From a virus, in IMG/VR virus record IMGVR_UViG_3300005913_000917, positions 1 to 23,455 of that record: 23,455 bases of DNA; one strand, 5' to 3'. Below, piece by piece: positions 16,701 through 23,296 of this stretch (the stretch's first letter is position 1; each line of letters opens with the position of its first letter). Below the pieces are notes generated by a model. That model made no database searches. It was not told the origin of the DNA and saw only the letters and a program-made list of their open reading frames with translations. The translations under genes were made by a program, and so were the position numbers.

Positions 16701-19700
16701 TTTGTGCAGTTCCGAAAGTTACAAAAGGATCAGTAGCATATCCGCTGCCGTCATTGCTAATAGTAATACTGGTAATAGCACCGTTAGCATCTACAGTAGC
16801 AACTGTTGCAGTCGCCGTATCGCTAGTAGTTGAGAAATTAATAACAGTACCGACAGCATATCCTTCACCACCATCAATAATAGTGTATGCAGTAATATTG
16901 CCAGTTGTTCCTAATGTCCAACTTATACGAGCACTACCAATAACAATCTTTGGACCATCTGAGTCTGCAAATGCAGTAACACCATTTTCGTAACCACTAC
17001 CTGGAAACTCTACAGTAAGCCCGGTAACTGCACCTGAACTGTTAATAGTTGCAGTACCTGTTGCCTTCAAGCCACCTACTCTTGTCGGATTGCTAAATCT
17101 TACAGGAATAGTTCTAGTAGCGCCTGTTCTAAATCCAGAACCTGCGGCATTAGTAATACCGCTTATACCGCCTGCACGTAGTGGGTTTAAGTTAATAATG
17201 CCAGTACCAAATGTCGGGTCATAATTTCCGATAAAACTTACTTCATATGTTGTACCTTCGTGTACAAAGAAACATGGAGTCTGTGGTTTAATATACCCTG
17301 CACCTGGTACAATGCTAGGACGACCTAGCCCGCCGGTTGCCGTAATATTAATTTTAACTGGGTAACCTTCTGAATCGTTTGTTATTGATGCAGGTTGTGC
17401 AACTGTATTACCTGCAAAACCGTCGATAAACATACCACCGCTAAACACTTGTCTATTTTTACTCTTAGAGAAACTTGATGCAGTTTGAGTGTACGGGGAC
17501 TTAGCAAGTATTTGACCGTCTGGATCTAAAACTTTCATAAAGCCGCCATGGCCTTGAGCACTGATATAACGATTGATGGTAGCGTCATTCATTAAGAATA
17601 CGTCCATTTGGTCGTTATACTTAGGCGGGTTGTATGCGGGATCATTATTAATAATACCCTTCATCATGTTAATCAAGTCTTTTAAGACAGCGCCTGAACT
17701 GGCTTCCGGAACCCTAAGTTCTTCAATAGTCTGATCTATTCCATTAGTGTTAAGTACTGGTAATGATGGCTGATTTATAATAACCTGTACACCGACAGTC
17801 CATATATGTTCAATTGCAGCAATCGTTTCTGTAAGTTGTGCTGTCTTAACTACTGCAACATTTCTATAACTATCAGCAGCATTAACTGACCATGTCCATC
17901 CGCTCTGGCGCATGTCGTAAATTAATGCATCAACAATTATACCTACATCACGATAACACTTATCTTGATCGTATGATAAACTTGGAAAAGTTGCTGTTAA
18001 ATATGCAATACACTCTTCTTGAATAAATTCTTTGTTTTCTTCTAAAGACAATGCTGCAAAGTTGTGTCCGCCTAAGTTAGTAACAGTGTTTAACACATTT
18101 AACGGACGACTTTCGTCTCTTAAATAGTGGTAGCCATAACGATATGGTTCGTACACATGCCAATCACCTGATGCAATTGAATCAACGCTCACAGTGTAAT
18201 CGTTTATTTCTTTCTGATAATCAACAGTATTTTGTGCAAGAGATACTTCAAAAGTATCGTTGTTAACTGATCGAACTTCGCCTTGAGCATCAGCACTTCC
18301 GCTAGTTTTAAAAATCTTACCAATCCAACTGCTGTCAGCAACGCCCGATGCTAAAGTAAATGTTACTGTATCAGTGATAGGATCGTTGTTAATAGAATCA
18401 GCAGTTATCGAAACTGCCGAAGCATAATCTGTTCCTGTATTAAACTGAGTAACTACTATGCCATCAATTTGTGCATCACGATAAAAGTAGGTATTTGACC
18501 ATTTAGAACTACTAACACCTGGATAACGAGTTCCTTGCAATGGCGCAGGTTTAATAACACTACGTCTAAATTCATCACCACGAATGGAACAGTTTTCTGG
18601 AACTTTAATAGGATATTGATCTTCGTGCTGACCAGACTCAATCATAATAGTACACTGATTTAAGTTCTGTCTCTGACCCCAAATTAGTTCTTCACTTAAC
18701 ACATAATCATCTGCATATACATGCCACTTGTTAGCGTCAATTGTAACACCGCTAGTTAATGCTACACCGTTTCTAAAATCAACAGTAATAGTATCGCAAG
18801 CATTACCTTGATAATCATATGTTGTTGTTAGATCTGCAATAATACCGTATGAAATTATATTATAAGAAACATTTGTTACAACATATTTCTGACCTACCCA
18901 AAAATCTGGAATATCAATACACTCGCTTACACCTAGAGTGAATACAGTAGCAGTTGTATTTTCCCAATCTCCCGGAGTTATTGAAACATTGTATGGTGCT
19001 GCATAATCATGCGGAGCAACGTGATAGTATTCGTAACCATTGATGTCGTCTAATTCGATTGCTTCAATTCTACCAACTGCTTCACTGCTTGCACCAACAA
19101 GGTAGTTTCCTGGAAAAATACTTTTGTTAATGAACGGATCTGTACCAATATTTGCAGAACTTGGATCTAAGTCAACTCTAAGTCGAATACCAAATAGGTT
19201 AGGGCTTAATACACTGCTAGTAGTAACTTCTGTTACAACTGATTTAAATGTACCCTCGGCATGAGTTATAGTTTTTTGGTATGGTCCTAATGTAACTGCA
19301 CCGCCATTAATGTATTGGTCAGCAGCACGAGCAGCACGGTTTACAGTTTTAAATGCATAAGCAAACGCACGACCTCTTTTGTTACTAGGTAAATCAAATC
19401 TTGCATCATCGCCGTCCATTGCAACATAGAAGTTGGTTTTACTAGCATAACCGCTGCGATCAACTAGGTTATCGACGTAATCTTTATTAACAATATGTTG
19501 AGGATTTGTAGGAAGAGGTAATAAAGAAACATTACCTCTAATAGTACTTAATCCTCCGTAGAAAAATTCTAAACTACTTGTGCTATCGTATTTTGTAACA
19601 CCGTCTCTGTTAATAAAGTTTTCATATACCCACTTTCTACTAACAGCATCCCAGTCAGCATGCGGCCCTTGATTATCCATGTTAACTAGACTGAAAGCAT

Positions 19701-20052
19701 TTTGACCTTGTAAGTCTGCTGCTAGAGTAGGATTTCGATCTGACTTTAAATTTGAACTTGTATTAGTAATTACAATTGAAGATCCTGTTGATAGAATCTG
19801 CATTCCAGTTCCGGCAACAAGCGTTTTGTATTCAAATTTGTTACCTGTTGAATTGACTTGTAAAAGTGCTGCAGGTACCATAGGTCCTGCAGGCGCCTCT
19901 TTCATTCTTAGGAATGTAAATCCTGCACCAAATCCCAACAGTGTGTAAATGTCATTAAAATTAGAATTAATTTTTTGCATTGCGACATATATACTGTCGC
20001 CTGTTCCGTCGTTTGGTTGACTTCCGATATTAATTAGTTGTTGATTAGCCAT
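13753..20052 (-). CDS. giant tail-fibre / receptor-binding structural protein (2099 aa)
   Basis: The N-terminal anchor 'INIGSQPNDGTGDSIYVAMQKINSNFNDIYTLLG' is followed by a coil/strand region with 'QHIVNKDYVDNLV'. About residues 210-900 include a helix-like repeat section with 'VPENCSIRGDEFRRSVIKP' (pectate-lyase-type beta-helix flavour). Residues ~900-1520 hold six 'GxGY' beta repeats. The C-terminal third has AVTKKYV and NTANTIVARDASGNF fibre motifs and ends in the YADLAEKY domain (about 1975-2099), shared with collagen-like protein 3. It is presumably the main long or baseplate-linked fibre. An AGAGGAAA ribosome-binding site precedes the ATG, and two late-promoter motifs lie upstream, so it heads the late operon. 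Confidence 0.88.
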   Translation of the reverse strand: MANQQLINIGSQPNDGTGDSIYVAMQKINSNFNDIYTLLGFGAGFTFLRMKEAPAGPMVPAALLQVNSTGNKFEYKTLVAGTGMQILSTGSSIVITNTSSNLKSDRNPTLAADLQGQNAFSLVNMDNQGPHADWDAVSRKWVYENFINRDGVTKYDSTSSLEFFYGGLSTIRGNVSLLPLPTNPQHIVNKDYVDNLVDRSGYASKTNFYVAMDGDDARFDLPSNKRGRAFAYAFKTVNRAARAADQYINGGAVTLGPYQKTITHAEGTFKSVVTEVTTSSVLSPNLFGIRLRVDLDPSSANIGTDPFINKSIFPGNYLVGASSEAVGRIEAIELDDINGYEYYHVAPHDYAAPYNVSITPGDWENTTATVFTLGVSECIDIPDFWVGQKYVVTNVSYNIISYGIIADLTTTYDYQGNACDTITVDFRNGVALTSGVTIDANKWHVYADDYVLSEELIWGQRQNLNQCTIMIESGQHEDQYPIKVPENCSIRGDEFRRSVIKPAPLQGTRYPGVSSSKWSNTYFYRDAQIDGIVVTQFNTGTDYASAVSITADSINNDPITDTVTFTLASGVADSSWIGKIFKTSGSADAQGEVRSVNNDTFEVSLAQNTVDYQKEINDYTVSVDSIASGDWHVYEPYRYGYHYLRDESRPLNVLNTVTNLGGHNFAALSLEENKEFIQEECIAYLTATFPSLSYDQDKCYRDVGIIVDALIYDMRQSGWTWSVNAADSYRNVAVVKTAQLTETIAAIEHIWTVGVQVIINQPSLPVLNTNGIDQTIEELRVPEASSGAVLKDLINMMKGIINNDPAYNPPKYNDQMDVFLMNDATINRYISAQGHGGFMKVLDPDGQILAKSPYTQTASSFSKSKNRQVFSGGMFIDGFAGNTVAQPASITNDSEGYPVKINITATGGLGRPSIVPGAGYIKPQTPCFFVHEGTTYEVSFIGNYDPTFGTGIINLNPLRAGGISGITNAAGSGFRTGATRTIPVRFSNPTRVGGLKATGTATINSSGAVTGLTVEFPGSGYENGVTAFADSDGPKIVIGSARISWTLGTTGNITAYTIIDGGEGYAVGTVINFSTTSDTATATVATVDANGAITSITISNDGSGYATDPFVTFGTAQNYTITVKPGFNVTAAHPLPSEITLITAGNRSMLANDFTQMNDLGYGIFSTNGGLVENVSMFTYYCYSAYYSSNGGQCRSIGGSTSYGLNGLKAEGSDPLEVPVSVKNKYAMTQIASVVSTGKYTNRAGDFTIYIDGLDYPPLPQSQLEINHNGEVTLYNVKSATQDADDETIYSLSIDNGQGEGLTLAVADNAEVTVRVYYNLSLLDLNAETLSRPSTVLTFDEDPSNVYRILSYTDQGADTALAEGEAPYNYIPMTPYIDGSGRYAQGLGQITITGGGSGYTPSSTVAAVIPAPSVAGSATVSGTQTDTDLVTISGAANTIMIGSQVKVGGVDPAGGPTYVIWVNAAQTQIRVSTINNWASGASLTFPGVQAVGYGVTNASGVITSLVLTTNGAGYAATTVRNITFASGAATATAYADGIAGTKWIKIAEIDPTDEARIDSGLTASTPYYYYFGFEGDIYKILDYKSAIETGNVWGEVQVERASDSAALQIQILSASLQAGITSNQDGSVTSRISTMRVTGHDMLNVGTGGYADSKYPNDLYGPPNNPPDTALEVQEVGKGRVYYTTTDQDGNFKVGKYFSVDQGRGTVSISAPISLTNVDGISFKRGQTLVQVFSVDGTMGGNSNNSVPTERAVQSYVNNRLGLNRNNTTAGVVPIGSGFLDLGGVREMDADIKMGANRITGMADPINDQDAVTKKYVQDTYVNTSGDTMVGPLYTRIMQPTADNTYFLGTASARYSVVNAVTINGTTVNANNFNGTATRVSNNLSLGVSGTGLSGSATFDGASAQTFTVTSNATNANTANTIVARDASGNFAAGTITLNSITKSGTNGAGDIGQTDNRFATVYATTFSGVAVTARYADLAEKYLPDAKMTPSTVVVFGGEKEITKSSGYMDRRVAGVISTDPAYKMNSEQEGGVYVALQGRVPCRVVGKIRKGDMLVTSEVHGVATASDNPVMGSVIGKALENYDSQHVGIIEVVVGRI
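15490..17310 (-). repeat. six degenerate GxGY beta-repeats within the giant fibre gene
   Basis: Six related segments encode a motif of the form 'G-x-I-T-x-h-x-I-x-x-x-G-x-G-Y' at about residues 920, 1020, 1063, 1102, 1396 and 1512 (GAGYIKP, GSGYENG, GEGYAVG, GSGYATD, GSGYTPS, GAGYAAT). They look like divergent copies of a beta-sandwich or solenoid unit. Confidence 0.7.
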
Positions 20053-20072
20053 GGTTTCCTCTGCATTATACC

Positions 20073-20081
20073 GTATTTATT
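20073..20081 (-). promoter_or_regulatory. T4-type late promoter motif (AATAAATAC), proximal
   Basis: AATAAATAC on the minus strand ends 20 bases before the ATG of the giant fibre gene, leaving room for a start point and the AGAGGAAA ribosome-binding site. It resembles TATAAATA late promoters used with phage sigma factor gp55. Followed by GGTATAAT, which could also act as a -10 box. Confidence 0.6.
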
Positions 20082-20124
20082 CTAGGTAAAATTGCCACTT
20101 TTGTAGCATAAATTTTCTATAATA

Positions 20125-20136
20125 GTATTTATTTAG
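20125..20136 (-). promoter_or_regulatory. second late promoter-like motif (CTAAATAAATAC), distal
   Basis: A second AATAAATAC core lies 52 bp further upstream on the same strand, followed by TATTATAG. A TTGCCA 16 bases before that TATTAT could also make a weak sigma70-like promoter. Two cores in tandem strengthen the case for a late promoter array. Confidence 0.5.
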
Positions 20137-20173
20137 AGTTTGGCAATAATGAAAACTTAGTTAACTGCCCATA

Positions 20174-20203
20174 TTACCTATAACTACATTATATTATAGG
20201 TAA
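20174..20203. promoter_or_regulatory. inverted repeat TTACCTATAA/TTATAGGTAA in the divergent region
   Basis: A perfect 10-bp inverted repeat (20174-20183 and 20194-20203, 10-base spacer) lies 33-62 bases before the plus-strand gene. TAGGTAAA occurs again at 20083-20090. This could be an operator or an RNA hairpin in the 5' leader of the plus-strand gene. The rest of 20053-20235 is AT-rich with no ORF. Confidence 0.45.
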
Positions 20204-20235
20204 ATATTTCATCTTTTTAATTATAAGGAATTAAC

Positions 20236-20544
20236 ATGTTAAAATTTTTAAAAGAACTTTTTTTAGGAAAAGAAAAAGTGCCCCCAGTAGAAGTGCTATA
20301 TAAAATTGATGCACCTAGTCTTGAAAGCGAAGTTGTTCAACCAGTAACTGAATCTAAAGTTGATCCAGTTTCAGTAGCATTAGATTTAGAGCCAATAGAT
20401 TTTGCAGTATCTACTACTCCTGTAGCAGAAAAAAAGCCTCGCAAACCACGTGCTCCTAAAGTTGCAGAAACAAAACCTGCTAAGAAAACTGCTGTTAAAA
20501 AACCACCTGCAATTAAAGCAGTTAAGACTAAAAAAACAAAGTAA
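20236..20544 (+). CDS. 102-aa lysine/proline/alanine-rich protein with histone H1-like tail
   Basis: This is the only plus-strand gene. It starts MLKFLKELFLGKEKVPP after an AAGGA ribosome-binding site seven bases upstream. The first ~65 residues are acidic to neutral with an amphipathic N-terminal helix; the last ~37 are dominated by Lys, Pro, Ala and Thr (KKPRKPRAPK, KPAKKTAVKKPP). This composition is like histone H1 or the basic tails of nucleic-acid-binding proteins. A DNA-compacting or RNA-binding role is plausible but composition alone cannot prove it. It is divergent from the fibre operon and is closed by the 41-bp hairpin. No homologue identified. Confidence 0.8.
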   Translation: MLKFLKELFLGKEKVPPVEVLYKIDAPSLESEVVQPVTESKVDPVSVALDLEPIDFAVSTTPVAEKKPRKPRAPKVAETKPAKKTAVKKPPAIKAVKTKKTK

Positions 20545-20559
20545 TTTGTTTACTCATTG

Positions 20560-20600
20560 AAAAAGGACCTTAAGGTCCTTAGGACCTTAAGGTCCTTTTT
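20560..20600. terminator. bidirectional hairpin terminator with tandem palindromes
   Basis: A perfect 19-bp stem with a 3-base loop (TTA), flanked by A5 on the left and T5 on the right, lies between convergent genes (stop codon at 20542-20544 plus, stop at 20601-20603 minus). It can end transcripts from both sides. Each arm contains the palindrome GGACCTTAAGGTCC, and the hairpin consists of a 17-bp unit repeated in tandem (20564-20580 and 20581-20597). Confidence 0.92.
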
Positions 20601-20846
20601 CTATCTCTTTAATTCGTGCAACAAGAATTCTTTAGGATCGCACCAATATGTTTCAAACAGTGGTTCGCCAGCACCTGTAATCATACAATGCACTACTTCG
20701 CATCGCTTAAACCAAAGCTGCTTGCCACTTAGATAACATCGTCTAGGTAATAATGAGTGTTTCTGCTCTAGACTTATTCGACGCTGGTTGAACATCCAGC
20801 CGTCTATTGCTCGTTCGTTGAGGCGTATTTGTTCTGGTATTGGCAT
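20601..20846 (-). CDS. 81-aa conserved-looking phage protein overlapping uvsE
   Basis: From ATG 20846 the frame encodes MPIPEQIRLNERAIDGWMFN, then 'RISLEQKHSLLPRRCYLSGKQLWFKRCE' and 'PLFETYWCDPKEFLLHELKR'. The pattern of a Cys/Tyr 'YLSGKxLW' core followed by 'EPxFExxW...EFLL' is typical of a compact alpha/beta protein and, in my recollection, of small T4-like phage proteins of unknown function. The start lies in the uvsE C-terminal region (104-base overlap, +1 frame relative to uvsE). An in-frame extension to 20933 gives no sensible protein, so I take 20846. No Shine-Dalgarno is evident, so expression may depend on coupling to uvsE. It stops directly at the terminator. Confidence 0.65.
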   Translation of the reverse strand: MPIPEQIRLNERAIDGWMFNQRRISLEQKHSLLPRRCYLSGKQLWFKRCEVVHCMITGAGEPLFETYWCDPKEFLLHELKR

Positions 20847-21846
20847 AATTATATAATTCAAAACTGGCAATATTTTTGCCTTTACTTTCACACATGAGAT
20901 CTGCGTGTGGTAAGAATGAAAGAGCATATTCATTTACAGCCGTGTTCCAGTAAAAATTACTGTGTCCACGCAACTTTGCTTTCTTAAATCCAGCATTCAA
21001 TAGTTGAGTCATGTCGGGCAATGTATTAGGACAATGATCTGGCAACCAAGCCTCACGTGACACTGAGTAGTGCATGGCCGGCCGCACCCCTCGCCAACTG
21101 TCAATTACACGTTTAAATCTATCGTCGGCGGGCTGAATGTACTCTCCTTCACGACACCAGTGATGGTGTATGTCAAGTACAAGGGCACAATGTTTTTCGA
21201 GTTCGAGACTACTTTCGATGCCCCAGGCGTTTTCGTCGTTTTCGATTGTAATGCAGTTTCTTGCTTCTGGGGTGAGTCTCTCCAAGGTTTCAATAATACC
21301 CTCTGGACCGCGCCTACCTGAAATATGTACGTTGATTTTAAAGTCTTGAAAGGATCGGCCGTAACCCATCCACCTGGCCATATCCACATGATATTCAAAC
21401 TCCTCTATACTACGATCAACAATTTCTGGGTTATCACTTGCCAGCACAGTAAACTGCCCAGGATGGAAAGACAGACGTACACTACGAACACGGGCAATGT
21501 CGCCCACAGTGGCAAAGTGCCGTTCACAATATGCACGGACGTCAGGTAACTGCCAAAAATACTGCCAATCACGGTGAGTGTACACAGGAAGAATATCGCT
21601 ACCAAGCCTAACCATTCTGAGTCTATCATCTAGTGAGCCTACCTTTTCTACTAATTTGCGGATGCTTTCAATGTTACCTGTCATTAAGTCCCAGAGTTTT
21701 TGCTCTGCAACTTCTTGAGTCTGGCGATTAAGCCAGGCAACCGTAGTGGAACCGGTGTTGTATTTTTTAGCATCGTCTTTAGGTTTAATACCATTGACCT
21801 GCTCGAGGGTGTCAATCCACTTGCATGCGAAACCAATTTTACCCAT
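20743..21846 (-). CDS. uvsE: UV damage endonuclease UvsE/UvdE
   Basis: This 367-aa protein is a TIM-barrel nuclease of the UvdE family. Recognisable metal-ligand motifs are SFHPGQF (H128), VHISG (H174), TIENDE (E202), DIHHHW (D225, H228), HYSVSR (H259) and MCESKGKN (E320). UvdE nicks DNA 5' to UV photoproducts, so the phage carries its own alternative excision repair. The domain should end near residue 335; the last ~35 residues (TRTNTPQRTSNRR...) are Arg/Asn/Thr-rich, overlap the next gene and look like read-through in a second frame rather than part of the fold. The start ATG overlaps the stop of the AbrB-fusion gene by 8 bases. The family is reported in large phages; this copy appears intact in the catalytic part. 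Confidence 0.93.
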   Translation of the reverse strand: MGKIGFACKWIDTLEQVNGIKPKDDAKKYNTGSTTVAWLNRQTQEVAEQKLWDLMTGNIESIRKLVEKVGSLDDRLRMVRLGSDILPVYTHRDWQYFWQLPDVRAYCERHFATVGDIARVRSVRLSFHPGQFTVLASDNPEIVDRSIEEFEYHVDMARWMGYGRSFQDFKINVHISGRRGPEGIIETLERLTPEARNCITIENDENAWGIESSLELEKHCALVLDIHHHWCREGEYIQPADDRFKRVIDSWRGVRPAMHYSVSREAWLPDHCPNTLPDMTQLLNAGFKKAKLRGHSNFYWNTAVNEYALSFLPHADLMCESKGKNIASFELYNYANTRTNTPQRTSNRRLDVQPASNKSRAETLIIT

Positions 21847-22330
21847 TTGACTCTTTCTTTAGTAAAGTCCAAGAACCGTCGTTATTATCTTTCCAAGTTA
21901 AAACATCTCCGAAATCCCAACCTACTTGTGCTAGTATATCAGGAGGAAATGGAAGAATAAGTTCACCTGTTTCTGGATCCTGCTCTAGAGTAGCAGTCCA
22001 TCGAGTTTGATCAGCCTGCATTGCCTTAATAGAAATCACACGCATAGTTTTAAAACTACGCCAAGATTGTTTATCAGTACACCAAACACTCATTGTTTCC
22101 GGATCGTGCTGCTTTTCTTTTTTGGTGTTAGCGGAATTGTCAATATTTGCCTCGTTAATTGGTACAGGAGTCGTCGGCACAACAAGAGGATCAAGTGTGC
22201 AGGGCATTACTCGAATTTCTCCATTTAGTTTAGTAAACTCTACATTAAATACACCAGTCCGTAGCAATTTGTTAATCATTTTGTACTGAGTTTCGGTATC
22301 GTTTCTAGTATTTTTAAAATCTAATGTCAT
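21839..22330 (-). CDS. DUF2693-like domain fused to AbrB/SpoVT-type domain
   Basis: This 163-aa protein has two halves. Residues ~18-108 (KLLRTGVFNVEFTKLNGEIRVMPCTLDP ... SVWCTDKQSWRSFKTMRVISI) match the small beta-barrel DUF2693-type domain common in T4-like marine phages, split by an Asp/Asn/Lys-rich linker. Residues ~116-158 (DPETGELILPFPPDILAQVGWDFGDVLTW) match the AbrB-like swapped-hairpin DNA-binding domain found in phage proteins. A transcriptional or host-takeover regulator is a fair guess. I place the start at ATG 22330 because AGGAG is five bases upstream; a GTG three bases earlier is too close to it. It has its own sigma70-like promoter and overlaps uvsE by 8 bases. Confidence 0.8.
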   Translation of the reverse strand: MTLDFKNTRNDTETQYKMINKLLRTGVFNVEFTKLNGEIRVMPCTLDPLVVPTTPVPINEANIDNSANTKKEKQHDPETMSVWCTDKQSWRSFKTMRVISIKAMQADQTRWTATLEQDPETGELILPFPPDILAQVGWDFGDVLTWKDNNDGSWTLLKKESNG

Positions 22331-22355
22331 CACATCTCCTAGTTAATATGTATAT

Positions 22356-22384
22356 ATTTTACACGATATTACGGAAATAGTCAA
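22356..22384 (-). promoter_or_regulatory. sigma70-like promoter (TTGACT-17-TAAAAT)
   Basis: On the minus strand TTGACT (22384-22379) and TAAAAT (22361-22356) are 17 bases apart, followed by a ~19-base leader with AGGAG and the ATG at 22330. The -35 box is identical to that at 1823-1828. The stop codon of the UDP-xylose synthase gene forms the first half of the -10 box. Confidence 0.68.
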
Positions 22385-23294
22385 TGGTTTTTTCTAGGCC
22401 TTTTACTAAAGGAATTTTTGGTGTCCAGTTCAACATTTGGTTGGCTTGTGAAATATCAGGTCTACGTTGTTTTGGATCATCTTGCGGCAAAGGTTTATGT
22501 ACAATTTGGCTGTTAGATCCGGTTAGTGCAATCACTTGTTGGGCTAAGTCTAACATAGTGAACTCTCCCGGATTGCCAATGTTAACAGGACCAATAAACT
22601 GATCGTCAGGATGATTCATCATAGCCTGCATAGCATCCAAAAGATCATCAACGTAGCAAAAACTACGAGTTTGCATGCCATCACCGTATATAGTAATGTC
22701 ATTGCCTTTAAGAGACTGAACAATAAAATTGCTAACAACTCTACCGTCATTTTCGGCCATTCTAGGTCCGTATGTGTTAAAAATACGCACAATCTTGGCC
22801 TTAACATTATGTTCACGGTAGTAATCCATGAATAGTGTTTCAGCAGCACGTTTACCTTCATCATAACAACTACGAGTACCAATTGGATTTACATTACCCC
22901 AATAAGATTCTTGTTGCGGATGCTGGTGGGGATCACCGTAAACTTCACTAGTACTAGTCTGTAGAATTTTAGCACCAGTGCGTTTAGCAAGCCCGAGCAT
23001 ATTAAAAGCACCGATAACAGATGTTTTCATAGTCTGAATTGGATCTAACTGATAATAGTAAGGACTTGCAGGGCATGCCAAATTGTATATTTCATCTACT
23101 TCTACATATAACGGAATGCATATATCTTGTCGAATGACTTCAAAATTTTTATAATCCAGCAAATGTTCAATGTTCTTTTTACTGCCAGTAAAGTAGTTGT
23201 CTACACATAGGACATGATGACCTTCTGCTACTAATCTATCACACAGGTGACTACCTAAAAAACCAGCCCCACCAGTTACAAGAATTTTTTTCAT
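22359..23294 (-). CDS. UDP-glucuronate decarboxylase (UDP-xylose synthase)
   Basis: This 311-aa extended short-chain dehydrogenase has the NAD-binding GGAGFLG (residues 8-14), the 'STSEVYG' active-site strand, and the catalytic YDEGK inside '[19 protein letters not shown]', which together with '[10 protein letters not shown]...DGRVVSNFI' and '[11 protein letters not shown]' is the signature of UDP-xylose synthases rather than of UDP-galactose epimerases. The enzyme oxidises and decarboxylates UDP-glucuronate to UDP-xylose. Length fits the soluble bacterial form. It starts 2 bp after the stop of the DadA-like gene with AAGAG upstream. In a phage it may alter host polysaccharide or modify phage components; that is inferred. 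Confidence 0.92.
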   Translation of the reverse strand: MKKILVTGGAGFLGSHLCDRLVAEGHHVLCVDNYFTGSKKNIEHLLDYKNFEVIRQDICIPLYVEVDEIYNLACPASPYYYQLDPIQTMKTSVIGAFNMLGLAKRTGAKILQTSTSEVYGDPHQHPQQESYWGNVNPIGTRSCYDEGKRAAETLFMDYYREHNVKAKIVRIFNTYGPRMAENDGRVVSNFIVQSLKGNDITIYGDGMQTRSFCYVDDLLDAMQAMMNHPDDQFIGPVNIGNPGEFTMLDLAQQVIALTGSNSQIVHKPLPQDDPKQRRPDISQANQMLNWTPKIPLVKGLEKTIDYFRNIV

Positions 23295-23296
23295 TA

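Noticed and set aside
8202-20052. Diversity-generating retroelement acting on fibre genes
   Set aside because: No reverse transcriptase or template/variable repeat pair is visible; the repeats present are ordinary coding duplications.
20091-20147. ATTGCCA ... TGGCAAT inverted pair in the divergent region
   Set aside because: Arms are only 7 bp and more than 40 bp apart, which can easily occur by chance in AT-rich DNA.
20847-20933. N-terminal extension of the 81-aa gene to 20933
   Set aside because: The extra residues lie wholly within uvsE in another frame, have no ribosome-binding site, and show no protein-like pattern.
20743-20933. Programmed +1 frameshift joining uvsE to the downstream frame
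   Set aside because: No clear slippery sequence or stimulator is seen, and the downstream frame has its own ATG; kept only as a low-probability alternative.
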